Source: Jiulongibacter sp024742395 (GTDB lineage Bacteria > Bacteroidota > Bacteroidia > Cytophagales > Spirosomataceae). Taken from it: a DNA stretch of 64,000 nt. Of this stretch, positions 26,266 through 35,348 are shown piece by piece. Location: positions 4,526,001 to 4,590,000 of the forward strand of contig OZ252236.1 in the NCBI GenBank assembly GCA_965249455.1, in the 5' to 3' direction. The position numbers were made by a program, and so were the translations under genes. The notes below the pieces were generated by a model that saw only the letters and a program-made list of their open reading frames with translations, did not search any database and had not been told where the DNA came from. The stretch's first letter is position 1. Each line of letters opens with the position of its first letter.

Positions 26266-27000
26266 ATGTTTCATATTATACCTGCAATAGACATTATTGA
26301 CGCCAAATGCGTCAGACTTACTAAAGGCGATTACTCTTCTAAGAAAATATACAATGAAGATCCGCTGGAGGTAGCAAAACAATTTGAAGATGCCGGAGTA
26401 CAAAAGCTGCATCTGGTAGATTTGGATGGAGCAAAACAAAAGAAAGTAATTAACTACAAGGTTCTGGAAAAAATTGCCACGCATACCTCCTTAACTATTG
26501 ATTTTGGAGGCGGTGTACAGTCTGATGAAGATATTCAGCAAGTCTTTGATTACGGAGCCGCCCAGGTGACTGGTGGAAGTATTGCAGTAAAAAATCCGGA
26601 GAAGTTTCTGTCATGGCTTCAGCAATATGGCGGAGAAAAAATCATACTTGGTGCTGACGCTAAAAACAAAAAAATAGCAATAAGTGGCTGGGAAGAAGAT
26701 ACTTCTGAAGACATATTTAGTTTCATAGAAAAGTATATTGCCGAAGGAGTAAAGTACATTATAAGTACAGACGTTAATAAGGACGGATTGCTTCAAGGAC
26801 CATCTATTGACCTATACAGAGAAATGAAAGGTCGCTTCCCCGAGAGTAAAATCATTGCCAGTGGTGGGGTGGCTGAAATGAAAGATATTGAGACTTTAGC
26901 AAAACAGAACCTATACGGTGTAATTGTAGGCAAAGCCATTTATGAAGGGCGTATCTCTTACGATTCACTTAAAAAATTTATACGTAATGAAGGTATTTGA
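26266..27000 (+). CDS. hisA: ProFAR isomerase (HisA)
   Basis: Isomerises N'-((5'-phosphoribosyl)formimino)-AICAR ribonucleotide in histidine synthesis. A TIM barrel of 244 residues with the two catalytic aspartates in IPAIDIIDAKCVRL (D8) and ILGADAKNKK (about 128), and the phosphate-binding loops DFGGGVQSDED and IASGGVAEMKDIE. It follows hisH after six bases, and its 3' end overlaps the acetyltransferase gene by 14 bases. Confidence 0.96.
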   Translation: MFHIIPAIDIIDAKCVRLTKGDYSSKKIYNEDPLEVAKQFEDAGVQKLHLVDLDGAKQKKVINYKVLEKIATHTSLTIDFGGGVQSDEDIQQVFDYGAAQVTGGSIAVKNPEKFLSWLQQYGGEKIILGADAKNKKIAISGWEEDTSEDIFSFIEKYIAEGVKYIISTDVNKDGLLQGPSIDLYREMKGRFPESKIIASGGVAEMKDIETLAKQNLYGVIVGKAIYEGRISYDSLKKFIRNEGI

Positions 27001-27433
27001 AATACAATCTGATCAATTGGAGCTTAGCTCCGATAAATCTAAACTAGACATAGATTTCATTCATAAGAATCTTACTACAAGTTATTGGTCTGAAGGCATC
27101 CCAAAAGAAACTGTTGAAAAGGCTATAAAAAACTCCTATGCTTTGGGTCTTTATCTGGAAGGTAAACAAATTGGCTTTTGCCGAATCATTACCGACTACA
27201 GCACTTTTGCCTATTTAGCCGATGTGTTTGTTTCACCTAAATATCAGGGAAATGGCTATGCTGTTTGGATGACGGAACAATTACTTCAGATTCCTGAGCT
27301 TCAAGGACTCAGAAGATGGATACTGGCTACCCGAGATGCACATAGTTTGTACGAGAAGTCAGGATGGGTTCCACTGGAAAACCCGCAGTTTTTCATGGAA
27401 ATAGCCAAAAGAGATATTTATCTGAAAAATTAA
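26987..27433 (+). CDS. GNAT-family N-acetyltransferase inside the his operon
   Basis: A 148-residue acetyltransferase. Motif A of the GNAT fold, which binds acetyl-CoA, is VFVSPKYQGNGYAVWMTEQL with the Q-x-x-G-x-G/A core, and motif B is around HSLYEKSGWVPL. The start at 26987 is inside the end of hisA; translational coupling is likely. hisF begins two bases after its stop, so it is firmly part of the operon. The acceptor is unknown. GNAT genes have been seen in his operons, but no required acetylation step exists in the pathway, so a modifying or detoxifying role is inference. Confidence 0.88.
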   Translation: MKVFEIQSDQLELSSDKSKLDIDFIHKNLTTSYWSEGIPKETVEKAIKNSYALGLYLEGKQIGFCRIITDYSTFAYLADVFVSPKYQGNGYAVWMTEQLLQIPELQGLRRWILATRDAHSLYEKSGWVPLENPQFFMEIAKRDIYLKN

Positions 27434-27435
27434 TT

Positions 27436-28194
27436 ATGCTTACCAAAAGAATTATCCCCTGTCTGGACATTAAAAATGGCCGAACCGTCAAAGGAACAAA
27501 CTTTGTTAACCTGAGAGACGCTGGTGACGCAGTAGAACTTGCTGCAATCTACGCAAAGGAGGGGGCCGATGAATTGGTATTTCTCGATATAACAGCCACA
27601 GTAGAAGGCAGAAAAACATTACTTGATCTCGTAAAAAAAGTAGCCCATACAATCAACATACCCTTTACCGTAGGCGGTGGAATTGGCTCTGTGGCTGATG
27701 TTTCTGCCTTGCTTAATGCCGGGGCCGATAAAATTTCTATCAACAGCTCTGCCGTAAAAAATCCTGATCTGATCAGCGAGCTAGCTCAGGAATTTGGAAG
27801 TCAATGTATCGTGGTGGCAATTGATACACGCCATGTAGAGATGAAGAAACATATTGTTCATACCCATGGTGGCCGAACTCCTACAGAGTTAGAAACAATT
27901 TCCTGGGCTAAAGAAGTAGAAGATAGAGGAGCAGGAGAAATACTTCTTACTTCTATGGATGCCGACGGCACAAAGGATGGTTTTGCTTTAGAGCTTACTG
28001 CCACAATATCAGAAAATGCAGGAATTCCTATAATAGCTTCTGGTGGTGCGGGCAATATGGATCACTTTCAGGAAGTGTTTACTACCGGTAAAGCAGATGC
28101 CGGCCTTGCAGCTTCTATCTTCCATTTTAAGGAAATTGGCATTATTGACTTAAAAACTTATTTAACGGAAAAAGGCATACCAATGCGTCTTTAA
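27436..28194 (+). CDS. hisF: imidazole glycerol phosphate synthase, cyclase subunit
   Basis: Joins ammonia from HisH to PRFAR to give imidazole glycerol phosphate and AICAR. TIM barrel of 252 residues with catalytic D11 in IPCLDIKNGRTVKG and D130 in VVAIDTRHVEM, phosphate loops VGGGIGSVADV and ASGGAGNMDHF. The start at 27436 gives MLTKRIIPCLD, the standard N-terminus; an in-frame ATG 72 bases upstream lies within the GNAT gene. hisG, hisD, hisC, hisB and hisIE are not in the window. Confidence 0.96.
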   Translation: MLTKRIIPCLDIKNGRTVKGTNFVNLRDAGDAVELAAIYAKEGADELVFLDITATVEGRKTLLDLVKKVAHTINIPFTVGGGIGSVADVSALLNAGADKISINSSAVKNPDLISELAQEFGSQCIVVAIDTRHVEMKKHIVHTHGGRTPTELETISWAKEVEDRGAGEILLTSMDADGTKDGFALELTATISENAGIPIIASGGAGNMDHFQEVFTTGKADAGLAASIFHFKEIGIIDLKTYLTEKGIPMRL

Positions 28195-28216
28195 TAAAGA
28201 TTTACTGCCAAAATAG

Positions 28217-28246
28217 CTGACATGATGGCATTGGCATAAACCTTGA
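28217..28246 (+). promoter_or_regulatory. sigma-54-like promoter with adjacent palindromic box before lon
   Basis: TTGGCATAAACCTTGA (28231-28246) matches the -24/-12 pattern TGGCAC-N5-TTGC except that the -12 GC is GA. Directly before it is CTGACATGATGGCA (28217-28230), a TGACA/TGGCA-type box. It lies about 95 bases before lon. The motif assignment is from memory of sigma-54 consensus, not tested. Confidence 0.4.
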
Positions 28247-28342
28247 CCATATTAGCCTCACAAGTTTGATTTGAAATATCAGCTCGCTTTTGTACATTCA
28301 ACATGACAGAGTGACAGGCGTGTCTGAATTATACTATACTTA

Positions 28343-30811
28343 ATGGATAAAGATCTTGAATTGTTGGAGAGATTGGCCTCTCAAAGCCCTAAAATTGAGA
28401 ACGTGGAGATGATAGAAATTACTTCGCCTGACGAAGTAATGGAGAGTGACGATAATTTACCTGAAACCCTCTCCTTGCTTCCATTGAGGAACACGGTCTT
28501 GTTTCCGGGAATTGTTATACCGGTAACCGTTACACGGTCAAAAGCTATCCGATTGGTAAAGAAAGCCTATCGGGGAGATAGAACGTTAGGAATTGTTTCC
28601 CAGTTAAGACAAACAAAGGATGAACCAACGGAAGACGACGTCTATAAAATCGGGACCATTGGTAATATTTTAAAAATGATTGTTTTGCCAGATGGCAATG
28701 TAACGATCATTATTCAAGGCCGAAGAAGGTTTAAAATCACCAGTTTCGTAAGAACAAGTCCTTATTTGGTGGCCGCAGTTGAATACATACCTGATTCATT
28801 CCCAGGAAAGAGAAAAAAGGAGACAAAAGCACTTTTAGACAGTCTGAAAGAAACGGCAACCAAGATTTTGAATCTTAACCCTGATATCCCTCGTGATGCT
28901 CAGACTGCCATAAGCAACATTGACTCCCCTAATTTTCTGACACATTTTCTGTCGTCAAATCTCAATATTGGTATTTCAGAAAAACAATTGCTTCTGGAAA
29001 CTTATGACGGGAAAGAGCAAGCTCACAAGCTTCTGGAGCATATGCTCAAAGAAGTAGAGCTTCTTGAAATAAAGAAGGATATTCAGTCAAAAGCCAGCTC
29101 TGATATAGATCAGCAGCAAAGGGAGTACTACCTGCGTCAGCAAATTAAAGTTCTTCAGGAAGAACTGGGAATGGACTCTCCTGACCAGGAAATAGAGAAA
29201 TTAAGAATGAAAGGTGCCAAGAAAAAATGGCCACCAGAAATAAATGAGCACTTCAATAAAGAGCTCAATAAAATCATGAGGCTTAATTCAATGGCTCCGG
29301 AGTATGCCACAGCTTTGAGTTATGCTGAGCTTCTTGTAGACCTTCCGTGGAACAAATACAGTACAGATAATTTTAACCTGAAAAGGGCAAAGAAAATACT
29401 GGACGACGACCATTACGGTTTGAGAAAAGTAAAGGAAAGGATCATAGAATATCTGGCCGTATTAAAGCTCAGAAGCGACATGAAGTCGCCAATTCTGTGC
29501 TTATATGGCCCTCCGGGAGTAGGTAAAACCTCTTTAGGAAAATCTATTGCCAAGGCCCTGGGAAGGGAGTATGTTCGGATGGCTCTGGGTGGATTACACG
29601 ACGAAGCAGAGATAAGAGGGCATAGAAAAACCTACATAGGTGCCATGCCGGGCAAAATCATACAGAACATCAATAAAGCAAAAACAGCAAATCCGGTTTT
29701 TGTGCTTGATGAGATAGACAAATTAGCTAACAACCACAGAGGTGATCCTTCAAGTGCCCTTTTAGAGGTCCTTGATCCGGAGCAAAACAATGCTTTTAAA
29801 GACAATTACCTAGAGGTAGACTTTGACCTTTCAAAAATACTTTTTATTGCTACTGCAAACTCCCTAGACACTATTCAGCCCGCCTTACGTGACAGGATGG
29901 AGATTATTGAGTTAACGGGATATACTGTTGAAGAAAAGGTAGAAATTGCTAAGAGGCATTTGTTACCTAAGCAGTTATTAGAGCATGGACTAACTTCATC
30001 AGACCTAAAATTAAACAAGGAGGCACTGATTAGAATTATTGAAGGATACACCAGAGAATCTGGGGTTAGAGGTTTAGAACAAAAAATAGGAAGTGTAGTC
30101 AGAAAAATTGCCAAGTCAATAGCAATGGAAGAGGAGTACAAATCCTCCCTGACTGGTGATGACATAGAAGAACTACTAGGTATAGCCCGTTTTGACAAAG
30201 ACCTTTATGAGGGCAATGAAATGGCTGGTGTGGTTACAGGTTTGGCCTGGACTCCGGTAGGTGGCGACATCCTTTTTATTGAAACGAATCTAAGCCGTGG
30301 AAAAGGGTCATTAACTCTTTCTGGCCAGCTAGGTGATGTCATGAAAGAGTCTGCTATGACTGCCCTGTCTTACCTCAAAGCAAATGCTGAAAAACTAGAT
30401 CTTGACTACAAGGTATTTCAGCACTATGATTTACATATCCATGTTCCTCAGGGTGCGGTTCCTAAAGATGGACCATCAGCGGGTATCACAATGCTGACCT
30501 CTATGGCTTCTATTTATACCCAAAGGAAAATCAAAAGAAATATTGCCATGACAGGTGAGATTACCCTTAGAGGTAAAGTTTTACCGGTTGGTGGTATTAA
30601 AGAAAAAATTCTGGCTGCCAAAAGAGCCAAAATCAAAGAAATAATTCTCTGCTACAAAAACAGAAGAGACGTTGAAGAAATTGGAGAAGAGTACACCAAA
30701 GGCCTTACTTTCCATTATGTAGATATGGTGGATGAAGTCCTGGAGATAGCATTGCTTCAAAAAAAGGTGGATAATCCCATCACTTTTATCTTTCCTGAAG
30801 ACAAAAAGTAA
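28343..30811 (+). CDS. lon: ATP-dependent Lon protease
   Basis: Degrades misfolded and short-lived regulatory proteins in the cytoplasm. Full-length 822 residues: LonN substrate domain (about 40-250), a coiled coil, the AAA+ module with Walker A GPPGVGKTS (about 386-394), Walker B VFVLDEIDK (about 452) and arginine finger region ALRDRMEI, then the Lon_C protease domain with the Ser-Lys dyad, Ser in KDGPSAGITM (about 712) and Lys in LPVGGIKEKILAAKRA (about 755). A single gene ended by a strong bidirectional terminator. Upstream sequence suggests stress-type control. Confidence 0.98.
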   Translation: MDKDLELLERLASQSPKIENVEMIEITSPDEVMESDDNLPETLSLLPLRNTVLFPGIVIPVTVTRSKAIRLVKKAYRGDRTLGIVSQLRQTKDEPTEDDVYKIGTIGNILKMIVLPDGNVTIIIQGRRRFKITSFVRTSPYLVAAVEYIPDSFPGKRKKETKALLDSLKETATKILNLNPDIPRDAQTAISNIDSPNFLTHFLSSNLNIGISEKQLLLETYDGKEQAHKLLEHMLKEVELLEIKKDIQSKASSDIDQQQREYYLRQQIKVLQEELGMDSPDQEIEKLRMKGAKKKWPPEINEHFNKELNKIMRLNSMAPEYATALSYAELLVDLPWNKYSTDNFNLKRAKKILDDDHYGLRKVKERIIEYLAVLKLRSDMKSPILCLYGPPGVGKTSLGKSIAKALGREYVRMALGGLHDEAEIRGHRKTYIGAMPGKIIQNINKAKTANPVFVLDEIDKLANNHRGDPSSALLEVLDPEQNNAFKDNYLEVDFDLSKILFIATANSLDTIQPALRDRMEIIELTGYTVEEKVEIAKRHLLPKQLLEHGLTSSDLKLNKEALIRIIEGYTRESGVRGLEQKIGSVVRKIAKSIAMEEEYKSSLTGDDIEELLGIARFDKDLYEGNEMAGVVTGLAWTPVGGDILFIETNLSRGKGSLTLSGQLGDVMKESAMTALSYLKANAEKLDLDYKVFQHYDLHIHVPQGAVPKDGPSAGITMLTSMASIYTQRKIKRNIAMTGEITLRGKVLPVGGIKEKILAAKRAKIKEIILCYKNRRDVEEIGEEYTKGLTFHYVDMVDEVLEIALLQKKVDNPITFIFPEDKK

Positions 30812-30819
30812 TTATCAAT

Positions 30820-30858
30820 AAAAAAGAAAGGCTTCCAAATGGAAGCCTTTCTTTTTTT
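30820..30858. terminator. bidirectional hairpin terminator between lon and prc
   Basis: GAAAGGCTTCC-AAAT-GGAAGCCTTTC is a perfect 11-bp stem flanked by an A-run and a T-run, suited to both convergent genes. Confidence 0.92.
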
Positions 30859-30873
30859 CAAATGATATCTATG

Positions 30874-32934
30874 TTAAGACATTTTGATTAAGTCGCTCAT
30901 GATTTTCTCTGCTTCTCTGAGATAGAGGTCCTCTTCATGATCGTCTCCGGTTTTAGTCTTTCTAAGCTTCTTCAGAGTCGTTCTGTTTCCTTCGTTCTCT
31001 TCCTTCTCTTTAAGACGCTCATTGTAGTTTAGCGAGAATTCTGTTCTGTTCTTTTGAGCATTGTAGATTTCAATCTCTTTCTCCAATGTCTTCAAATCCT
31101 CAGATTCTTCAAATCTACTTTTAAAGTTCTCTACAATCTTATTTCTAAGTTCTGAATTTACTGCATTCTGATATGGGAAATTTGAACTTTTGATTTCATC
31201 ATAAGGCAATGCTGTAGGTCGGCTACTTTCACCACTTTCTTCGGCTGTCCATATAGATGGGAAAGCCACATCAGGAATAACTCCTTTACGCTGTGTACTG
31301 TTTCCTGTTATTCTATAGAATTTTTCTGTAGTCAACTTTAACTGACCATACCTTTCTCTTTCCTCGATACCACTACTGGCCGACTTATCCTTTGAAGCTA
31401 CCTTAGGTGAAAGCAAGAACTGATCAAGATTAACCAATTGCTGCACCGTCCCTTTCCCGAATGACTGCTCCCCTACTATTAGCCCTCGATTATAGTCTTG
31501 TATTGCACCGGCAAAAATTTCGGAAGCAGAAGCCGAATGACGATTTTGAAGAACTAACAAAGGCCCATCATATGTAATTGAAGGGTCTGTGTCGTTTTCA
31601 ACATCAATTCTACCTCTTCCAGTACGTCTTTGAACAACCGGCCCTTTTGAAATAAACAAACCAGTCAATTCAATAGCTTCCGTTAAAGAACCTCCTCCAT
31701 TGTTTCTTAAATCAATGATTACCCCATCAATCCCCTGCTGTCTGAAATCTTCTAAAAATTTCTTCACATCTCTTGTGGTACTTTGAAAATCGCCCCCACT
31801 TCTGGCTCCATCAAAATCTCTGTAAAACATAGGAATATCAATCAGACCAACTTTATATTCCTCTCCGTCAGATTTGACATTCAATACTTCACCAGCAGCT
31901 ACAGCCTCTTCCAGTTTTATTTTTTCTCTAACAATTCGTACTTCTCTTGGTTCAGAATCAATAGGAGCATCTTTACCTTTTAGAAGCAAACGAACCACGG
32001 TGCCTTTTTCTCCACGAATGAGTTTTACGGCATCGTCAGTTAACCAGCCTATTATATCCTGAAACTCGCCATCGTCTCCTTGAGCAACACCTAAAATATA
32101 ATCTTCTTTATTGGCTTGCTGCGTTTTAAAAAGTGGACCACCCGGAATAATATCAACAATCATCACGTGATCCCCATCATTTCTTAACTGAGCACCTATA
32201 CCTTCAAGAGATTGACTCATATCTATATTAAACTGAGCCGCCGTACTAGGAATCATGTATGAGGTATGTGGGTCAATTGCCTCAGTAAAAGCATTCATAA
32301 ATGTTTGAAAAACGTCTTCTGCTCTCCATTTAGCTACCCTGTTTTCATATGTTTCGTATCTTCTTTTCAGCGTTTTGGTAATGCTGCTATCTGCACTTCC
32401 GCCCAGTTTCATATTTAAAGCCTGGCTTAAAATCATTTTGTCCCATTCTTCGTCAAGCTCAGCTTCAGAGTTAGCCCAGGTTACCTCACGCTTATCTACC
32501 TGGTAACTAAGATTTGAATCAAAGTCAAATGGCTCCTCTAATAAGTCTTTTATGTAAGCATAACGCTCTCTATATATCTTACGATAGCGATTAAAAATCA
32601 TGAAAGGAATCTCAAGGTCTCCGTTCAGCAGTGCCTCATCTAAAACATATCTGAAAGCTTCAAACTCATCAATATCCTTTTGAGTAAAATAAGAGTGTGA
32701 GCCATCTACGTCGGCAATGAAATTGTCAAAGACACGCGATGACAACGAATCATCTACCTGAAACTTTTGATAGTGATAATTACTCAAAAACTGCGTGACG
32801 AACTGCTCTACTCTCTTCTGAGTATTGTTTGGCTCCAGGTCTTCATAACTATACTTAGGCGAAGAATCTTGTCCGTAAACAACAAAACTCAAACCCAAAA
32901 TGGTAATTAAAAAAAATAGTTTTTTCATATTCAA
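30874..32934 (-). CDS. prc: tail-specific (carboxy-terminal processing) protease, S41 family
   Basis: A 686-residue periplasmic serine protease that trims or degrades envelope proteins from the C-terminus. Signal peptide (about 1-22), N-terminal Tsp domain (about 30-220), PDZ domain (about 235-330; SLEGIGAQLRNDGDHVMIVDIIPGGP), S41 catalytic core with Ser in SASASEIFAGAIQDY and Lys in GEQSFGKGTVQ, then a charged C-terminal DUF3340-like region rich in Lys and Glu. The start may also be the ATG six bases downstream (MKKLFFLI). It begins 39 bases after the FKBP gene, so the folding enzyme and protease are probably co-transcribed. Confidence 0.95.
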   Translation of the reverse strand: MNMKKLFFLITILGLSFVVYGQDSSPKYSYEDLEPNNTQKRVEQFVTQFLSNYHYQKFQVDDSLSSRVFDNFIADVDGSHSYFTQKDIDEFEAFRYVLDEALLNGDLEIPFMIFNRYRKIYRERYAYIKDLLEEPFDFDSNLSYQVDKREVTWANSEAELDEEWDKMILSQALNMKLGGSADSSITKTLKRRYETYENRVAKWRAEDVFQTFMNAFTEAIDPHTSYMIPSTAAQFNIDMSQSLEGIGAQLRNDGDHVMIVDIIPGGPLFKTQQANKEDYILGVAQGDDGEFQDIIGWLTDDAVKLIRGEKGTVVRLLLKGKDAPIDSEPREVRIVREKIKLEEAVAAGEVLNVKSDGEEYKVGLIDIPMFYRDFDGARSGGDFQSTTRDVKKFLEDFRQQGIDGVIIDLRNNGGGSLTEAIELTGLFISKGPVVQRRTGRGRIDVENDTDPSITYDGPLLVLQNRHSASASEIFAGAIQDYNRGLIVGEQSFGKGTVQQLVNLDQFLLSPKVASKDKSASSGIEERERYGQLKLTTEKFYRITGNSTQRKGVIPDVAFPSIWTAEESGESSRPTALPYDEIKSSNFPYQNAVNSELRNKIVENFKSRFEESEDLKTLEKEIEIYNAQKNRTEFSLNYNERLKEKEENEGNRTTLKKLRKTKTGDDHEEDLYLREAEKIMSDLIKMS

Positions 32935-32973
32935 TTTTTAGAATTCTCAAAAGGAAAAGCAGCTTCGCTAATC

Positions 32974-33642
32974 CTAATTTACGATTTCCAGCAGTTCTAC
33001 ATCAAAAATGAGTGTAGAGTTTGGTCCAATTTGCCCCTGACCTCTCGGGCCATAGGCTAAATCTGCCGGTATATATAGTTTCCACTTAGAGCCAGTTGGC
33101 ATCATTTGTAAGGCTTCTACCCATCCTTTGATGACCTGTGTCACACCAAATGTGGCAGGAGCCCCTCTTTCTACAGAGCTATCAAATACTGTACCGTCTA
33201 TAAGGGTACCATGATAATGGACTTTCACCTTGTTTGAGGCTGTAGGCTTTGGACCTTCCCCAACCTTTAAAACTTCATATTGAAGGCCGCTTTCTGTCTC
33301 ATTTACACCTTCTCTGGTCTTATTTTTCGCTAAAAACTCCTCTCCTAATTTCGCGTTAGCTTCCATAACTTTAGAAGCCTCACGTTGAAAGTAATTTTGA
33401 ATAAACATTCCGCATTCGTTAGCCGAGATAACAAGATCTGAAGAACTAAGAACATCACTGATGGCAGACTGCAAAACTTCCAGATTTGGTTCAACATTCT
33501 GTGCTTTCAAGCTCTGCCCTACACTCACACCAATCGCATAGCTTAAAGAGTCTAATTCGTTATTAAGTAAAGTTTGTGAATTCGCTTTATTCAGAGAAAA
33601 CAGACCTAAACATAAGGCCAGGACAGCAATTCTTTTAATCAT
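32974..33642 (-). CDS. exported FKBP-type peptidyl-prolyl cis-trans isomerase
   Basis: A 222-residue periplasmic proline isomerase of the FkpA/Mip type. Signal peptide (about 1-22), an N-terminal dimerisation domain (about 25-115; LDSLSYAIGVSVGQSLKAQ) and a complete FKBP domain (about 120-222) with KVHYHGTLIDGTVFDSS, GAPATFGVTQVIKGWVEAL and YIPADLAYGPRGQGQIGPNS. The aromatic pocket residues typical of active FKBPs are retained. Its pairing with the tail-specific protease gene downstream suggests an envelope quality-control operon. Confidence 0.94.
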   Translation of the reverse strand: MIKRIAVLALCLGLFSLNKANSQTLLNNELDSLSYAIGVSVGQSLKAQNVEPNLEVLQSAISDVLSSSDLVISANECGMFIQNYFQREASKVMEANAKLGEEFLAKNKTREGVNETESGLQYEVLKVGEGPKPTASNKVKVHYHGTLIDGTVFDSSVERGAPATFGVTQVIKGWVEALQMMPTGSKWKLYIPADLAYGPRGQGQIGPNSTLIFDVELLEIVN

Positions 33643-33821
33643 TGTGATTTATCAGGTTCAATTATATATAACAGTAAATGTTCAATCTAAATATTTACCA
33701 ACTAATTAACACATCAAGACTTAAAAAAATTATCTATTCATATCAAATACTTTCTTATTGAAACGTTAATAAGCTTTTGGTATAGTTATTGATTTCATTT
33801 CAAAAAAAGATCACATTAATA

Positions 33822-34733
33822 ATGATAAAGTCAATTCTTAACTTTCCTGTTCAAGTTCTCCAGAATATCGGAGCCGCTTTTAATAAGTTCGTTCAAGCAT
33901 GCAATAGACCTTTAAAGTCTTCTGTACTGTCTCTCAAAGGACTAATCAGTTCTCTTTTTGTTGCATCTGTGATTTTTGCATTATTCTTTTTTGTTGGTCC
34001 GTTTGGAGCAGCAGAGTATACAGGATCAAACAAGGCTTTACTAATTACGCTGGCCTCAGCTGCTGGTTTTGTAGGTATGTGTATTTCTGAATATGCCCTT
34101 CCCTTTTTATTCAAAAGATATTTTGATAAGAATAAATGGAATGTTAGCCGAGAAATCTCTCTGTATGCCATTCGCTTTTTTGCTGTAGGCTCTTTAGTCA
34201 TGGTCATTTGTAATCAAACAGGCTTAGCCAAGTTTGATCTTCCTTTAGTTTTATTACAGTTTACGGCCATTGGTACGGGTATAGGGCTATTGTTCTCTTT
34301 TATCAAAGAGAATGCATTACGCAAAAAATATGAATCAGGATCAGAAGCAATCAATGACAAGCTTCAGCATTACGCCCCAAAAGAGAACAATAAAATGCTC
34401 TTTCCGGTTTTGGCTTTTGTAGGTTCAAATGATAAAATCAGCATTGTCCCAAATCAACTCATCTCAGTTACTGTGGACAAGTATACTTCTAAATTCTCTT
34501 ACCAAAGTTTCTTTGGAGTGGTAGATAAATCTTTAGACATTCAGGAAAGAGAAGTTAGAAATGAGCTTTCTAAACATGGCCAATTCATTCAGCTTTCAAA
34601 CAATGAATTCACCAATGCTCATGCTATCTATAAAACCAAAGCTGATGCTTCAGGTTATTTAGTGCACATTGCCAAGCAAGAGAACCCTATCAGGCTATCT
34701 GGTAAGTTTGAAAAGGTGTTAGAAAACTTGTAA
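33822..34733 (+). CDS. four-helix membrane protein with divergent LytTR-like C-terminal domain
   Basis: A 303-residue protein. Residues about 35-165 contain four hydrophobic helices in the arrangement of LytTR membrane regulators (LISSLFVASVIFALFFFVGPFG, then LLITLASAAGFVGMCI and two more). The C-terminal 110 residues (FVGSNDKISIVPNQLISVTV, YTSKFSYQSF, LDIQEREVRNELSKHGQFIQL) keep the length and strand pattern of a LytTR domain, but the usual H-K/R-S-Y/F-I-V-N segment is replaced by LSNNEFTNAHAIYKT. DNA binding is therefore uncertain. The start at 33822 is chosen over 33789 since MIKSILNFPVQ fits better. Confidence 0.65.
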   Translation: MIKSILNFPVQVLQNIGAAFNKFVQACNRPLKSSVLSLKGLISSLFVASVIFALFFFVGPFGAAEYTGSNKALLITLASAAGFVGMCISEYALPFLFKRYFDKNKWNVSREISLYAIRFFAVGSLVMVICNQTGLAKFDLPLVLLQFTAIGTGIGLLFSFIKENALRKKYESGSEAINDKLQHYAPKENNKMLFPVLAFVGSNDKISIVPNQLISVTVDKYTSKFSYQSFFGVVDKSLDIQEREVRNELSKHGQFIQLSNNEFTNAHAIYKTKADASGYLVHIAKQENPIRLSGKFEKVLENL

Positions 34734-34740
34734 CATAAGC

Positions 34741-35259
34741 CTAAAACTGCTTGAGCCAAGTGTTCTGGGTTTTCATCACTAGTTCAATGACTTCACGCAC
34801 TGCTCCGGCACCTCCGTTCTTTTGGCAAACATAATCTGCCTCGGCAAGAACCTCCGGCTCGGCATCTGCAGGGCATGCTTTAAATATTTTTCTATTTTGC
34901 ATTAGAAGAAGATCAGGGATATCATCTCCGATATACAAAACCTCTTCTTCTTCTAATTGCCATTTTTCCATTAAGTCGTCTAAAACCTGTGGCTTCCCAT
35001 CTGTGCTCACACATAAATGGATTTCAGGCACGCCCAATCCTCCAAGTCTGGTTCTTATACTCTCCTGCTTTCCACCCGAAATTACGGCTGTTTTGTATCC
35101 CGCCTTAATGCACATCTGTAGTGCGTAGCCATCTCTTACATTAAAAGTCCGTAGTACTTCTGTATCTGTAACAATTATGGTGGCATCGGTAAAAACACCA
35201 TCTACATCAAAAATCAATGTTTTAATTTTAGACAGCCTGCTTTTTAATCTTAAATCCAT
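34741..35259 (-). CDS. kdsC: KdsC-type HAD phosphatase (3-deoxy-D-manno-octulosonate 8-phosphate phosphatase)
   Basis: Hydrolyses KDO-8-phosphate in LPS core synthesis. A 172-residue capless HAD protein with the nucleophile motif LIFDVDGVFTDA (D18, D20), the second motif AVISGGKQE, a lysine-region PQVLDDLMEKW, and the metal motif LYIGDDIPDLLLM typical of the KdsC subgroup that works as a tetramer. Other KDO genes (kdsA, kdsB, kdsD) are not in the window. Related HADs act on other nonulosonate phosphates, so substrate is inferred from family. Confidence 0.88.
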   Translation of the reverse strand: MDLRLKSRLSKIKTLIFDVDGVFTDATIIVTDTEVLRTFNVRDGYALQMCIKAGYKTAVISGGKQESIRTRLGGLGVPEIHLCVSTDGKPQVLDDLMEKWQLEEEEVLYIGDDIPDLLLMQNRKIFKACPADAEPEVLAEADYVCQKNGGAGAVREVIELVMKTQNTWLKQF

Positions 35260-35293
35260 AGCGGCAAAGATGGATAGTAATAATTAATAAACA

Positions 35294-35324
35294 TAAAAAA
35301 AGGTGGTACATAATGCACCACCTT
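35294..35324 (-). terminator. hairpin terminator
   Basis: On the minus strand AAGGTGGT and ACCACCTT pair around a short loop, followed by seven T. It lies after the helix-hairpin-helix membrane protein gene. Confidence 0.85.
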
Positions 35325-35348
35325 CTATTCTGATTGAATCTTCAGGAA

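Noticed and set aside
27364..27435. Upstream start for hisF within the GNAT gene
   Set aside because: HisF proteins start at MLxKRIIPCLD; the extra residues are an out-of-frame reading of the acetyltransferase.
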